Assembly (NCBI RefSeq): GCF_003057745.1
Contig: NZ_QBJD02000002.1
Location: forward strand, 186,001-250,000
Direction: 5' to 3'
Length of the DNA stretch: 64,000 nt
Origin: Enterobacter sp. RIT418
GTDB lineage: Bacteria > Pseudomonadota > Gammaproteobacteria > Enterobacterales > Enterobacteriaceae
Positions 18,383 through 26,766 of this stretch are shown piece by piece; positions within the stretch are counted from its first letter, which is position 1; each line of letters starts with the position of its first letter. Both the position numbers and the translations under genes were made by a program. The notes below the pieces were generated by a model. It was not told the origin of the DNA. It saw only the letters and a list, made by a program, of their open reading frames with translations, and did no database searches.

Positions 18383-19561
18383 CTAGCGCTCAATAGCCAG
18401 CGCGACGCCCTGACCGCCGCCGATACAGAGCGTGGCAAGCCCTTTGCGGGCGTTACGCTTCATCATTTCATGGACGAGCGATACCAGTATCCGGCAGCCC
18501 GATGCGCCAATCGGATGGCCAAGCGCGATCGCCCCGCCGTTAACGTTAACCCGCAGCGGGTCCCACTCCAGCATTTTTCCGACCGAGATGGCCTGCGCCG
18601 CATAGGCTTCGTTCACTTCGATCAGATCGACATCGGCCAGCGACCAGCCCGCGCGCTCGAGGCAGCGCCGGGTGGCATACACCGGGGCAATGCCCATGAG
18701 CGCAGGGTCCACGCCCACGCTGGCAAAGGCCTTGATGCGCGCCAGCACGGGAAGATCGAGCTCCTGCGCTTTGCTTTCGCTCATCATCATCACCGCGGCG
18801 GCGCCGTCGTTAATGGAGGACGCGTTGCCCGCCGTGACCGATCCCATCATTTCAAAAGCCGGATGGAGCTTTGCCAGCCCTTCCGCGCTGGCGTCGGTGC
18901 GCGGCTGTTCGTCGGTATCGACGCTCATGCTTTCACCGTTCTGGTGCCGGGTGCTGACGGGGACAATTTCATCGCGAAAGCGCCCGGAATCAATCGCGGC
19001 GCGGGCCTTTTGCTGAGAGCTTAGCGCATAGGCGTCCTGAAGCTCGCGGCTGATGCCGTACTCGCGCGCCAGGTTTTCCGCCGTCACGCCCATGTGATAA
19101 TCGTTGAAGGCGTCCCACAGCCCGTCGTGAACGAGGCTGTCGAGCAGCTGGCTGTTGCCCAGCTGCGCGCCGGTCCGGCTGTCGGTGAGCACGTGCGGCG
19201 CGCGGCTCATGTTTTCCTGACCGCCCGCAATCACCACTTCCGCCTCGCCGCACTGAATGGCCTGGGTGGCAAGGTGCAGCGCCTTCAGGCCCGAGCCGCA
19301 GACGTCGTTGATGGTGATGGCGGAAACGGTGTTCGGCAGGCCGCCCTTCAGCGCAGCCTGACGGGCAGGGTTTTGCCCGGCGCCGGCGGTCAGCACCTGA
19401 CCGAGGATCACCTCATCGACTTCATGCGCGGCAACCCCGCTGCGTTCCACCAGCGCTTTAACCACCACGCTGCCTAAATCAACGGCGGAGTGGCGCGCCA
19501 GTGCGCCCTGAAAACAGCCAATGGCCGTACGCAACGCGCCCACGATAACGACATCTTTCAT
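18383..19561 (-). CDS. yqeF: Thiolase-family acetyl-CoA acetyltransferase YqeF
   Basis: The 392-residue protein is a biosynthetic-type thiolase, predicted to condense two acetyl-CoA to acetoacetyl-CoA or cleave the reverse. The nucleophilic cysteine lies in [17 protein letters not shown] near residue 88, the catalytic His in GHPIGASG near 348, and the second cysteine in LCIGGGQG near 378. It is very close to E. coli YqeF and distinct from AtoB. The ATG at 19561 gives [15 protein letters not shown]; an upstream in-frame ATG at 19585 is not conserved. Confidence 0.94.
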   Translation of the reverse strand: MKDVVIVGALRTAIGCFQGALARHSAVDLGSVVVKALVERSGVAAHEVDEVILGQVLTAGAGQNPARQAALKGGLPNTVSAITINDVCGSGLKALHLATQAIQCGEAEVVIAGGQENMSRAPHVLTDSRTGAQLGNSQLLDSLVHDGLWDAFNDYHMGVTAENLAREYGISRELQDAYALSSQQKARAAIDSGRFRDEIVPVSTRHQNGESMSVDTDEQPRTDASAEGLAKLHPAFEMMGSVTAGNASSINDGAAAVMMMSESKAQELDLPVLARIKAFASVGVDPALMGIAPVYATRRCLERAGWSLADVDLIEVNEAYAAQAISVGKMLEWDPLRVNVNGGAIALGHPIGASGCRILVSLVHEMMKRNARKGLATLCIGGGQGVALAIER

Positions 19562-19655
19562 CACGACCTCTGGGTAAAATGACATGACGATAGTAGATGC
19601 ATTGTTATCAACAATTAACGCAATTGTTTAAAATTAGTGAGTTTAATCACAAGGA

Positions 19656-20522
19656 TTAGCGCGCGTCCTGCAAATACTGGCGCAGCCAGCTTCCCGCCAC
19701 GCCCGGCGGCGATCGCTTATTCCACAGCAAATCGATGGCGATCGAACGCGGCCAGCCGGGCACGTTCAGCTGCACCAGCGATTTCGACGCCGCAAATTCT
19801 TCCACCAGCGCGCAGGGCAGAGCGCACCAGCCGAATCCCTGCACCGCCATGCTCAGGAGCAGCAGGTAGTTCGGCGCGGACCAAACCGGCCCCCGCGCCA
19901 GCGACGGTTCGCGCTCAAGATAGGTGTTCAGCCGCAGCTCTCGCCAGCCGTGCAGCTCGTCGGCCTGGGTTTCGTGCTGCCCGGCCAGCGGATGGGTGGT
20001 TGAGACGTAAATCGCCATTCGGGTCTGCATGGGAAGCCGGGTCACGCCGATGCCGATCGGGTAACTGTCGCGCGCTTCCGTCAGGCCGACCTGCGCCCGC
20101 TCCTTCTGCAGCAGGTCGATAACGTCCTCTTCCTCACCGATCAGGCACTCAAATTCGGTGTGCGGAAAGCGCTGGTCGAACTGGGTCATCAGCTCTTCCA
20201 GCACGGCCGGGTTTAGCGTGTCGGAGAGCACGAACGTCAGGCGGGCCTCGGTCTGCGCCGTGAGCGTTACCGCCAGCTCGTCCAGCCGCGCGCTGGCGGC
20301 GAGGATCGACTGCACGTACCCCAGCACCTGCTGGCCCTGTGCGGTAAGCACCGGCTGGCGCGCCGAGCGGTCGAAGAGCTCAACGCCCAGATCCGCCTCC
20401 AGGTTGGCGATGGCGGTGCTAATGGTGGATTGGCTTTTACGCAGGCGACGCGCGGCGGCGGAGAAGGAACCCGCCGCGACGGTTTCAACAAATGCCGTAA
20501 GGGCTTCGGGAGAATAGCGCAT
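19656..20522 (-). CDS. LysR family transcriptional regulator (divergent from PACE transporter)
   Basis: The product of about 288 residues has a LysR winged helix at residues 5-60 (GSFSAAARRLRKSQSTIS) and a C-terminal effector domain. I do not recognise a named orthologue. The ATG at 20522 gives the usual short lead MRYSPEALTAFVE; an in-frame ATG at 20552 would add 10 residues, and neither has a strong Shine-Dalgarno. It is divergent from a PACE efflux transporter, like the AceR-AceI pair of Acinetobacter, so it probably regulates that gene. The pair sits between yqeF and yqeG, which are neighbours in E. coli. Confidence 0.85.
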   Translation of the reverse strand: MRYSPEALTAFVETVAAGSFSAAARRLRKSQSTISTAIANLEADLGVELFDRSARQPVLTAQGQQVLGYVQSILAASARLDELAVTLTAQTEARLTFVLSDTLNPAVLEELMTQFDQRFPHTEFECLIGEEEDVIDLLQKERAQVGLTEARDSYPIGIGVTRLPMQTRMAIYVSTTHPLAGQHETQADELHGWRELRLNTYLEREPSLARGPVWSAPNYLLLLSMAVQGFGWCALPCALVEEFAASKSLVQLNVPGWPRSIAIDLLWNKRSPPGVAGSWLRQYLQDAR

Positions 20523-20627
20523 AGAAGTATCTATTTTATCGATGGATACCATCTTTTATATATCATCTTTTGCGATAAAAATAGGCGCCCACACCGCCCA
20601 TACCGGCGAATGAATGAGGTCAATGCT

Positions 20628-21089
20628 ATGCAACAACAAGATGCACTCCAACGTAAGCTGCCGGAGCGGATCTTCCATGCCGTCTGCTTTGAAGGGATCG
20701 CGACGGCCATTCTCGCCCCCACGGCGGCGTGGCTCATGCAGCGCTCCGTGGTTGAAATGGGCGGGCTGACCATCATCCTGGCGACGACGGCGATGCTATG
20801 GAACATTATCTACAACTTCGGCTTTGACCGCTTCTGGCCGGTGCAGCGCGTAAAGCGCACGGCGAAAGTGCGCGCCCTGCACGCGCTGGGCTTTGAGTGC
20901 GGGTTTATCGTCATCGGCGTGTCTATCGTTGCCGCCGTGCTGGGCGTGACCCTGCTCCAGGCCTTTACGCTGGAGATTGGTTTCTTCCTGTTCTTCCTGC
21001 CGTACACCATGTTTTATAACTGGGCATACGACACGCTGCGCGAGAAAGTCATCAAGCGACGCCAGCAGCGACGCGCCCTGGCAAGCTAA
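20628..21089 (+). CDS. PACE family multidrug/biocide efflux transporter
   Basis: This 153-residue membrane protein consists of two tandem bacterial transmembrane pair domains, about four helices. The four PACE signatures are visible: RIFHAVCFE (1A) near residue 14, WNIIYNFGFDRF (1B) near 57, RALHALGFE (2A) near 83 and the FYNWAYD segment (2B) near 130. The glutamate of motif 1A is the essential acidic residue in AceI. AceI-type proteins export chlorhexidine, acriflavine or short diamines. The ATG at 20628 has GAGG 8 bp upstream; an in-frame ATG at 20610 is less well placed. Confidence 0.9.
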   Translation: MQQQDALQRKLPERIFHAVCFEGIATAILAPTAAWLMQRSVVEMGGLTIILATTAMLWNIIYNFGFDRFWPVQRVKRTAKVRALHALGFECGFIVIGVSIVAAVLGVTLLQAFTLEIGFFLFFLPYTMFYNWAYDTLREKVIKRRQQRRALAS

Positions 21090-21097
21090 CGCTCCCC

Positions 21098-21121
21098 CTG
21101 GCCGGACGACCGATCCGGCCA
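21098..21121 (+). repeat. GC-rich inverted repeat after the PACE gene
   Basis: TGGCCGGA and TCCGGCCA are perfect 8-bp arms around a 7-nt loop, 10 bp after the stop codon. No T-run follows, so termination is only possible, not shown. Confidence 0.5.
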
Positions 21122-21209
21122 AACGCCTTCGAAGCAACTGCGCTCTCCCTTCAGAATTATGGTAAATTGCTCTTCTTTTTGTTCGTTTTATAGTTGATAC
21201 GTTGCTCTA

Positions 21210-22439
21210 ATGTCGAAAATTTGGTCAAAAGAAGAGACTCTCTGGAGTTTCGCTCTCTACGGCACGGCCGTGGGCGCAGGGACGCTTTTCCTGCCTATTC
21301 AGCTAGGCTCCGCAGGCGCGATTGTCCTGCTCATTACCGCCCTCGTGGCTTACCCGTTAACCTACTGGCCGCACAAGGCGCTGGCGCAATTCATCCTGTC
21401 GTCAAAGACCAAGGGGAATGAAGGGATCACCGGCGCGGTCAGCCACTACTACGGCAAGAAAATCGGTAATCTGATTACCACGCTCTATTTTGTCGCCTTC
21501 TTTGTGGTGGTGCTGATTTATGCGGTGGCGATCACCAACTCGTTTACCGAACAGCTGGCAAAACGCATAACGGTTGATACGCCCGTGCGCATGCTGGTGA
21601 GCTTCGGCGTGGTGCTGGTGCTGAACCTGATATTCCTGATGGGCCGGCATATCACCCTAAAGGTGATGGGCTTTCTGGTTTTCCCGCTGATTGCCTATTT
21701 CCTGTTTGTCTCCCTCTACCTGACGGGAAGCTGGCAGCCGTCGCTGCTGACCGGCCAGGTCTCGTTCGATCGGCATACGCTGCATCAGGTGTGGATTTCG
21801 ATCCCGGTGATGGTTTTCGCTTTTAGCCATACGCCGATTATCTCGACGTTCGCCGTTGACCGTCGCGAGAAATACGGCGACGCAGCCATGGGTAAATGCA
21901 AAAAAATCATGAAGGTGGCGTACCTGATCATCTGCCTGAGCGTGCTGTTCTTCGTGTTTAGCTGCCTGCTCTCTATTCCACCGTCGTACATCGTGGCGGC
22001 GAAGGAGGAAGGGGTGACCATTCTGTCGGCGCTGTCGATGATGCCCTCTTCTCCGGCGTGGCTTGGCATTTCCGGCATTGTCGTGGCGATTATCGCGATG
22101 TCGAAATCGTTCCTCGGAACCTATTTTGGGGTGATTGAGGGGGCGACGGAGATCGTGAAATCGTCGCTGAATCAGGCCGGCGTGAAGAAGAGCCGCGCGT
22201 TCAACCGCGCGATGTCGATTCTGATCGTGTCGCTGATTACCTTCGCTATCTGCTGCATTAACCCGAACGCGATCTCGATGATTTACGCCATCAGCGGCCC
22301 GCTTATCGCCATGATTTTGTTCATCATGCCGACGCTGTCAACGTACCTGATTCCGTCGCTTAAGCAGTATCGTTCCCTCGGCAACCTGCTGACGCTGATC
22401 GTCGGCCTGCTGTGCGTATCGGTGATGTTTGTCGGCTAA
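21210..22439 (+). CDS. yqeG: YqeG, HAAAP-family amino acid transporter
   Basis: The 409-residue protein is almost identical to E. coli YqeG, an inner-membrane permease of the hydroxy/aromatic amino acid family related to SdaC and TdcC. It has about 11 hydrophobic segments. Conserved signatures are the N-terminal GTAVGAGTLFLPIQLGSAGA near residue 18 and FSHTPIISTFAVDRR near 205. The transported substrate is not firmly known to me; serine or threonine is plausible from family. A GC-rich hairpin follows the stop. Confidence 0.94.
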   Translation: MSKIWSKEETLWSFALYGTAVGAGTLFLPIQLGSAGAIVLLITALVAYPLTYWPHKALAQFILSSKTKGNEGITGAVSHYYGKKIGNLITTLYFVAFFVVVLIYAVAITNSFTEQLAKRITVDTPVRMLVSFGVVLVLNLIFLMGRHITLKVMGFLVFPLIAYFLFVSLYLTGSWQPSLLTGQVSFDRHTLHQVWISIPVMVFAFSHTPIISTFAVDRREKYGDAAMGKCKKIMKVAYLIICLSVLFFVFSCLLSIPPSYIVAAKEEGVTILSALSMMPSSPAWLGISGIVVAIIAMSKSFLGTYFGVIEGATEIVKSSLNQAGVKKSRAFNRAMSILIVSLITFAICCINPNAISMIYAISGPLIAMILFIMPTLSTYLIPSLKQYRSLGNLLTLIVGLLCVSVMFVG

Positions 22440-22447
22440 TCACCACC

Positions 22448-22470
22448 GCGCCCGACGCTCCGCCGGGCGC
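22448..22470. terminator. Hairpin between convergent yqeG and AsnC-type gene
   Basis: GCGCCCG and CGGGCGC are perfect 7-bp arms around a 9-nt loop, followed on the plus strand by GCATTTT. It lies 9 bp after the yqeG stop and is a likely terminator for yqeG. Confidence 0.65.
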
Positions 22471-22475
22471 GCATT

Positions 22476-22946
22476 TTAGTCCCGCCCCAGCGTTTCCAGC
22501 GGAAACGGCCTGTCCTGCACCACCGTTTTCATCACCAGCGTAGAACGCAGATGCTGCACGCCGGGCATCGCCGACAGCTTTTCGTCATACAGCTGCTGAA
22601 ACGCCGACAGATCGCGGGTCACCACGTGCATCAGATAATCGGGATCGCCGAACAGGCGCTGCGCCAGCACGATCTGAGGGATCTCTTCCACCGCGTCTTC
22701 AAAAGCGCTAACCGCCTTCTTGTCCCCCTCTTTCAGCGTCGCAAAGACGATAGCCAGAAAGTTAAACCCCATTTTTGCCGGATCGAGATTGGCGCGATAG
22801 CCGGTAATGGCCCCGCTCTGCTCAAGCGCCCTCACGCGCCGGTGGCAGGGCGAGAGGCTCAGGTTCACGCGTTCAGCCAGGTCCGTGAGAGATAAACGCC
22901 CGTCAGACTGTAGCTCCGCAAGAATTTTTCGATCGATGCTGTCCAT
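22476..22946 (-). CDS. Lrp/AsnC family transcriptional regulator
   Basis: The 156-residue protein has the AsnC-type helix-turn-helix (LSLTDLAERVNLSLSPCHRR at residues 18-37) and a C-terminal RAM ligand-binding domain (IVLAQRLFGDPDYLMHVV near 92). Members respond to amino acids. I cannot assign a specific orthologue; it is not Lrp or AsnC itself. It is divergent from a LysE/RhtB exporter about 116 bp away and is the likely regulator of that gene. Confidence 0.88.
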   Translation of the reverse strand: MDSIDRKILAELQSDGRLSLTDLAERVNLSLSPCHRRVRALEQSGAITGYRANLDPAKMGFNFLAIVFATLKEGDKKAVSAFEDAVEEIPQIVLAQRLFGDPDYLMHVVTRDLSAFQQLYDEKLSAMPGVQHLRSTLVMKTVVQDRPFPLETLGRD

Positions 22947-23062
22947 TTAGAAGATTTTCTCAATTTCACCGTATTACGAGCATAACATTGAAAGCTCATT
23001 TCGCGCGGATATCGTTATTCTTTCACTCACTGAATGAGAGGAGCACTGGAGTTTTACAGACG

Positions 23063-23674
23063 ATGGAAATGAGCATCGTGGCCGGATTTTGGGTAGTGTC
23101 TTTTCTGCTCATCATGACGCCGGGAGCGGACTGGGCCTACACCATAAGTGCGGGTATCAACGGGCGGCGCGTCGTGCCTGCGGTCATCGGGCTGATATCG
23201 GGCCATCTGCTTGCCACGCTCATCGTGGTGGCAGGCGTTGGCGTGGTCATTGCCCGCCACCCGCTGGCGCTTACCGCGCTGACCCTCGCAGGCGCGCTCT
23301 ATCTTCTGTGGCTGGGCGTCTCGCTTTTGCGTCATCCCGCCGCGCCGGAAAAAGCGCAGGGACTGGATGGCAGCTGGAACCAGTGGGCGGTAAAAGGCCT
23401 CTGCATTAGCGGCATGAATCCTAAAGTGTTTTTGCTGTTTCTGGCCCTGCTTCCGCAGTTTACGGACCCAAAAGGAAGCTGGTCGATAGCGATGCAGATG
23501 TCCGCGCTCGGGTTTATGCACCTTTTTACCTGCACGCTGGTTTATCTGCTGGTGGGATATGGCGCAAAAGCGGTACTGACCACGCGCCCTCAGGCAGCGC
23601 GCGTGGTGGGTCGGGCATCAGGTGCGATTATGGTGGCGATCGCAGCAATTTTGCTGTTTGAACAACTGCGATAA
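23063..23674 (+). CDS. LysE/RhtB family amino acid exporter
   Basis: The 203-residue inner-membrane protein has about six hydrophobic segments and the RhtB hallmarks: the N-terminal FLLIMTPGADWAYTISAG near residue 14 and GMNPKVFLLFLALLPQF near 130. Family members export homoserine, threonine, leucine or similar. The ATG at 23063 was chosen; an ATG six bases on is also possible. Divergence from an AsnC-type regulator suggests amino-acid-responsive export. The substrate cannot be read from sequence. Confidence 0.87.
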   Translation: MEMSIVAGFWVVSFLLIMTPGADWAYTISAGINGRRVVPAVIGLISGHLLATLIVVAGVGVVIARHPLALTALTLAGALYLLWLGVSLLRHPAAPEKAQGLDGSWNQWAVKGLCISGMNPKVFLLFLALLPQFTDPKGSWSIAMQMSALGFMHLFTCTLVYLLVGYGAKAVLTTRPQAARVVGRASGAIMVAIAAILLFEQLR

Positions 23675-23706
23675 AAAAACACCGGCTGTATCGCCGGTGT
23701 CGTTTT
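23673..23706. terminator. Bidirectional terminator between lysE-type gene and yjdJ
   Basis: Perfect 8-bp arms ACACCGGC and GCCGGTGT enclose a 6-nt loop. A-run on the left and CGTTTT on the right let the hairpin terminate both convergent units. Confidence 0.8.
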
Positions 23707-23708
23707 AC

Positions 23709-23981
23709 CTACGCGCGAATGTCGTCATATTCCCGCGTATTATCAAACTCATGCCTGGCAAACGGACACAGCGGGATGATCTTGCGGTTCTCACCGCGCA
23801 TTTTTTCCACCACTTTCGCCACCAGCTGCTTGCCCACGCCCTGCCCTTTCAGGCTCTCATCGACGTCGGTATGCTCGATAATGCTCAGATGCTCGCCGGT
23901 CGGCACGAAAACAATCTCGGCAACCTGATTGCCCTGTGCGTCATTCACGTAAAACGTGTTATGGCCTTCCAGAATTTCCAT
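23709..23981 (-). CDS. yjdJ: YjdJ, small GNAT-type acetyltransferase
   Basis: The 90-residue protein closely matches E. coli YjdJ, a minimal GNAT-like domain. The acetyl-CoA-binding segment is [20 protein letters not shown] near residues 40-59, followed by CPFARHEF. The substrate is unknown. It lies 10 bp downstream of yjdI on the same strand, and the two are almost certainly cotranscribed. In E. coli the same pair lies elsewhere on the chromosome. Confidence 0.9.
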   Translation of the reverse strand: MEILEGHNTFYVNDAQGNQVAEIVFVPTGEHLSIIEHTDVDESLKGQGVGKQLVAKVVEKMRGENRKIIPLCPFARHEFDNTREYDDIRA

Positions 23982-23991
23982 GGTTCCTCGC

Positions 23992-24222
23992 TTATTTATG
24001 GCGGTACTTCAGCGCACCGCTCGGGCAGGTATCGATCACGCGTACGACCGTGTTTACGTCAACTTCATCTGGAATGATCCACGGCTTGCGCTTGAGGTTG
24101 AACAGCGCCGCGCTCCCACGCACGCAGTTCCCCGAGTGCTTACAGATGCCGGTGTTAAAGTAGACGTCAATTTTTTCACCGGTGTAGGCCCGGTAGCCTG
24201 CATCCAGTAGCTCTTTATCCAT
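23992..24222 (-). CDS. yjdI: YjdI, small iron-sulfur domain protein
   Basis: The 76-residue protein matches E. coli YjdI and has the divergent Fer4_19-type iron-sulfur domain. Cysteines are visible in [11 protein letters not shown] near residues 26-36 and in DTCPSGAL near 63-70. The ATG at 24222 is preceded by GAGG at 7 bp; a GTG one codon upstream is less likely. The function is not established. It leads the yjdI-yjdJ operon, pairing a small Fe-S protein with a small acetyltransferase. Confidence 0.9.
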   Translation of the reverse strand: MDKELLDAGYRAYTGEKIDVYFNTGICKHSGNCVRGSAALFNLKRKPWIIPDEVDVNTVVRVIDTCPSGALKYRHK

Positions 24223-24352
24223 CACATTGCCTCTGTTGTTTTTATCTCAGGTAAGCATAGCGCGTAAGCGGAAGCATCAATAACGCACTTCCTGCCCGCA
24301 GGTGGTGCTGATAAAGTAACCCGCAATCGGCAAACACACCACACGTCACGCT

Positions 24353-24985
24353 ATGATAAAACGGATTGATTATCAGATAGAAAAGTACCATTTTACCGAG
24401 CTAAACGAGACGCCCGAGCGCGCTCGCCAGTGGATGGAAGTGCTGGACGAATGCCGTCAGTCTCAGGCAGGCGCGGAGGAAAGATTGCGCATCGCGCTGC
24501 TGAACATGGATTATGTCACCAGCTTTGAGCTGCCTTTCCGGCTGTTGCTGATACGCACCCCGCAGCTCATTGCCGGGCTTAAGGATAAATTCCAAATCAA
24601 TCGTAAAAGCGCCCTGTTCAACGGCAAGCGTTTTGGCTGTATCTGGAGCCTGAAGGCAAACATGAGCGATATGCCGGAAGAATTTCAGTATCGGCTGGTG
24701 ACCCGCATCCGCCGCGTGGACTCCGCCGGGACGACCGCTGCGCCCTATCAGCAGATTGCCAAAGAGCTGAAAGCCCCGCGCGAGCGGTTGAAACGCGCCC
24801 TTGATGAAGGCCTGACGGTTTCAGCGCTGGACGGACTGTTCTGGTTTGGCCTGCAGCGTATCGCGGCGGATGTGCTGTACCTACGTAAAAAAGGCATGAC
24901 GATTGAAACGCACGAAGCAGAGGTCTTTGATAGCCTGACGGGCACAACGAGACACGTTCCGGTTTATCGGCTGGGGAAGCGGTAG
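24353..24985 (+). CDS. Uncharacterised protein, possible winged-helix C-terminus
   Basis: I do not recognise this 210-residue protein. It is charged and soluble, with no signal peptide or membrane segment. The N-terminal ~120 residues look helical. Residues about 133-208 (YQQIAKELKAPRERLKRALD, then LYLRKKGMTIETHEAEVFDS, then VPVYRLGKR) have the helix-then-beta-wing pattern of a winged helix-turn-helix, with an insertion. It is a single gene transcribed toward tRNA-Gly from the opposite strand. It occupies the interval where E. coli carries the ETT2 secretion-gene remnant. Coding status is supported by length, codon use like its neighbours and a clean start. Confidence 0.7.
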   Translation: MIKRIDYQIEKYHFTELNETPERARQWMEVLDECRQSQAGAEERLRIALLNMDYVTSFELPFRLLLIRTPQLIAGLKDKFQINRKSALFNGKRFGCIWSLKANMSDMPEEFQYRLVTRIRRVDSAGTTAAPYQQIAKELKAPRERLKRALDEGLTVSALDGLFWFGLQRIAADVLYLRKKGMTIETHEAEVFDSLTGTTRHVPVYRLGKR

Positions 24986-25079
24986 CATCCTGGTAATAAG
25001 GCGAAGAAGGGGCGTTAATTCTCGATGACGAGTAAGTTAAAGCTGCGGCAGGAGATTACGCAAGAATTGGGGAAGAATC

Positions 25080-25153
25080 TGGAGCGGGCGAAGGGAATCG
25101 AACCCTCGTATAGAGCTTGGGAAGCTCTCGTTCTACCATTGAACTACGCCCGC
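25080..25153 (-). tRNA. glyU: tRNA-Gly (CCC)
   Basis: On the minus strand the gene reads GCGGGCGTAGTTCAATGGTA onward to GCCCGCTCCA, 74 nt with encoded CCA. The acceptor arms GCGGGCG and CGCCCGC pair perfectly. The anticodon loop TTCCCAA, flanked by AGAGC and GCTCT, gives anticodon CCC (glycine GGG codons). The T-loop GGTTCGATTCC is standard. Beside actS, it corresponds to E. coli glyU. Confidence 0.97.
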
Positions 25154-25230
25154 GTTGAGGTGCGTAAGGCATTATAGACCTTACGCATTTTCAGACAAGC
25201 CTTCATTGCTTCTAACCGGTGATTAAATAA

Positions 25231-25980
25231 TCACTTAGCGCAGCGGTTGCTGCCCTGCGGCGGAAGATAACGCTGCGGATCGATGGCCGTCGCCTTATAG
25301 CGAATCTGGAAATGCAGCTTCACCGAATCCGTTCCCGTGCTGCCCATCGTGGCAATCTTCTGCCCCGCCTTCACGTTCTGACCGTTATTCACCAGCATTG
25401 TGTCGTTATGCGCATAGGCCGTGATGTAGTCTTCACCGTGCTTAAGCATGATCAGATTACCATACCCGCGCAGCTGGTTGCCGACGTAGACGACCTTCCC
25501 TGCCCCGGAGGCATAAACAGGCGTACCGCGCGCGGCAGCGATATCAATGCCCTTATTCCCACCCTCAGAGGTTGAATACGGCATAACCACTTTCCCGCTC
25601 GCGGGCCATAGCCAGCAGCGCTGCCCTACCGGCGGCCAGGAGGATTTCGGCACGGCGTAGGACGGAGTGACTTTTGCGGTTTTGCCTTTAGACGACGTCG
25701 ATTTTTTTGCAGCGGATGATTTGCCGTTAACCTTCAGCTTCTGCCCAACCTCAATGGTGTAAGGCGCGGAGATATTGTTCATTTTCGCCAGGTCTTTTAC
25801 GCTGGTGCCCGTCATCCGCGAAATGCGGTACAGCGTGTCACCGCGCTTAACGGTGTACACCGCGCCAGAGTAGCTGCCCATATCCGATGATTTGCTTCCC
25901 GAGCATCCCGCCAGAACCAGCGTCAGCAACAGGCAGAAAATAGCAGCAATGGGGTTTCTGGTCAGGCTTCCTGCAAACAA
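25231..25980 (-). CDS. actS: Amidase activator ActS (YgeR), LysM/LytM lipoprotein
   Basis: ActS activates periplasmic amidases (mainly AmiC) for peptidoglycan cleavage. The 249-residue protein has a signal peptide with lipobox LAGC (Cys26), a LysM domain at about 42-85 (YTVKRGDTLYRIS) and a C-terminal LytM/M23 domain from about 140. The first zinc ligand is lost: the active-peptidase HxGxD is here NKGID, as in EnvC and NlpD, so it is a regulator and not an enzyme. It matches E. coli YgeR and is next to glyU as in E. coli. Confidence 0.94.
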   Translation of the reverse strand: MFAGSLTRNPIAAIFCLLLTLVLAGCSGSKSSDMGSYSGAVYTVKRGDTLYRISRMTGTSVKDLAKMNNISAPYTIEVGQKLKVNGKSSAAKKSTSSKGKTAKVTPSYAVPKSSWPPVGQRCWLWPASGKVVMPYSTSEGGNKGIDIAAARGTPVYASGAGKVVYVGNQLRGYGNLIMLKHGEDYITAYAHNDTMLVNNGQNVKAGQKIATMGSTGTDSVKLHFQIRYKATAIDPQRYLPPQGSNRCAK

Positions 25981-26175
25981 AACGGCTCCTCGCTCGGGGT
26001 GAATGGCGCACTATGATAGCAGCCCTCGCGGATACAGGTCATGCCCTTTTCCGCTCAGTGTGCCAACCCGTTTGCACGGGAATGCCGTATAATAAAGCAG
26101 CCTCTGACGCTGTGCGGGCCTGTTCCCGTGCGTAATAAGCGCAGCATCATTCGGCATTACGGCACTGGAGCAAGA

Positions 26176-26718
26176 ATGAGCATTCAAGAACACGTCATTT
26201 TGATTGATGAGCAGGGAAAGGTAATCGGCACCCAGGAAAAATACGCCGCCCACACAGCAGACACCCCGCTGCACCTGGCTTTCTCTTCCTGGCTGTTTAA
26301 CGAAAAGGGCGAATGCCTGGTCACACGACGCGCCATGGGCAAAAAAGCCTGGCCCGGCGTCTGGACAAACTCCGTCTGCGGCCATCCGCAGTCAGGTGAA
26401 CAGATTGAGATGGCGATCGTTCGCCGCTGCCGCGACGAGATTGGCGCAGCGATCGTCGATATCACTCCCGTCGCGCCTGAGTTTCGCTACCGTAAAATTG
26501 ATCCGTCCGGCATCGTCGAAAACGAAGTGTGCCCGGTATTTGCCGCCCGCATTACCAGCCCTTTAGCTATCAATCCCGACGAGGTAATGGAATATCAGTG
26601 GGTCGATCCGGAGGCGCTTTTTCAGGCGCTGGACGCCACGCCGTGGGCCTTTAGCCCGTGGATGGTGCTGGAAGCGAACGCTGCCCGCGACGCGCTCAGA
26701 GCCTTCGCAGCCAAATAA
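26176..26718 (+). CDS. idi: Isopentenyl-diphosphate delta-isomerase Idi
   Basis: Idi interconverts isopentenyl and dimethylallyl diphosphate to balance isoprenoid precursors. The 180-residue product is a type I isomerase on a Nudix-like fold. The catalytic cysteine lies in NSVCGHP near residue 67 and the catalytic glutamate in ENEVCPV near 116, with metal-binding histidines in the first half. The ATG at 26176, after GGAGCAAGA, gives the usual length; the frame is open upstream to 26041 without conserved residues. It is convergent with lysS as in E. coli. Confidence 0.96.
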   Translation: MSIQEHVILIDEQGKVIGTQEKYAAHTADTPLHLAFSSWLFNEKGECLVTRRAMGKKAWPGVWTNSVCGHPQSGEQIEMAIVRRCRDEIGAAIVDITPVAPEFRYRKIDPSGIVENEVCPVFAARITSPLAINPDEVMEYQWVDPEALFQALDATPWAFSPWMVLEANAARDALRAFAAK

Positions 26719-26754
26719 AAAAAGCCCCGGCGATAATCGCACGGGGCATTTTTA
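26717..26754. terminator. Bidirectional terminator between idi and lysS
   Basis: GCCCCG and CGGGGC arms enclose a GATAATCG-containing loop, with an A-run on the left and ATTTTTAT on the right, placed between the two convergent stop codons. Confidence 0.8.
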
Positions 26755-26766
26755 TATCCTGAAAAC

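Noticed and set aside
25025..25177. Open frame of 50 codons reading through the tRNA-Gly gene in antisense, with the peptide segment GIEPSYRAWEALVLPLNYAR
   Set aside because: This is the well-known spurious translation of a tRNA gene; the peptide pattern comes from tRNA sequence conservation, not from a protein.
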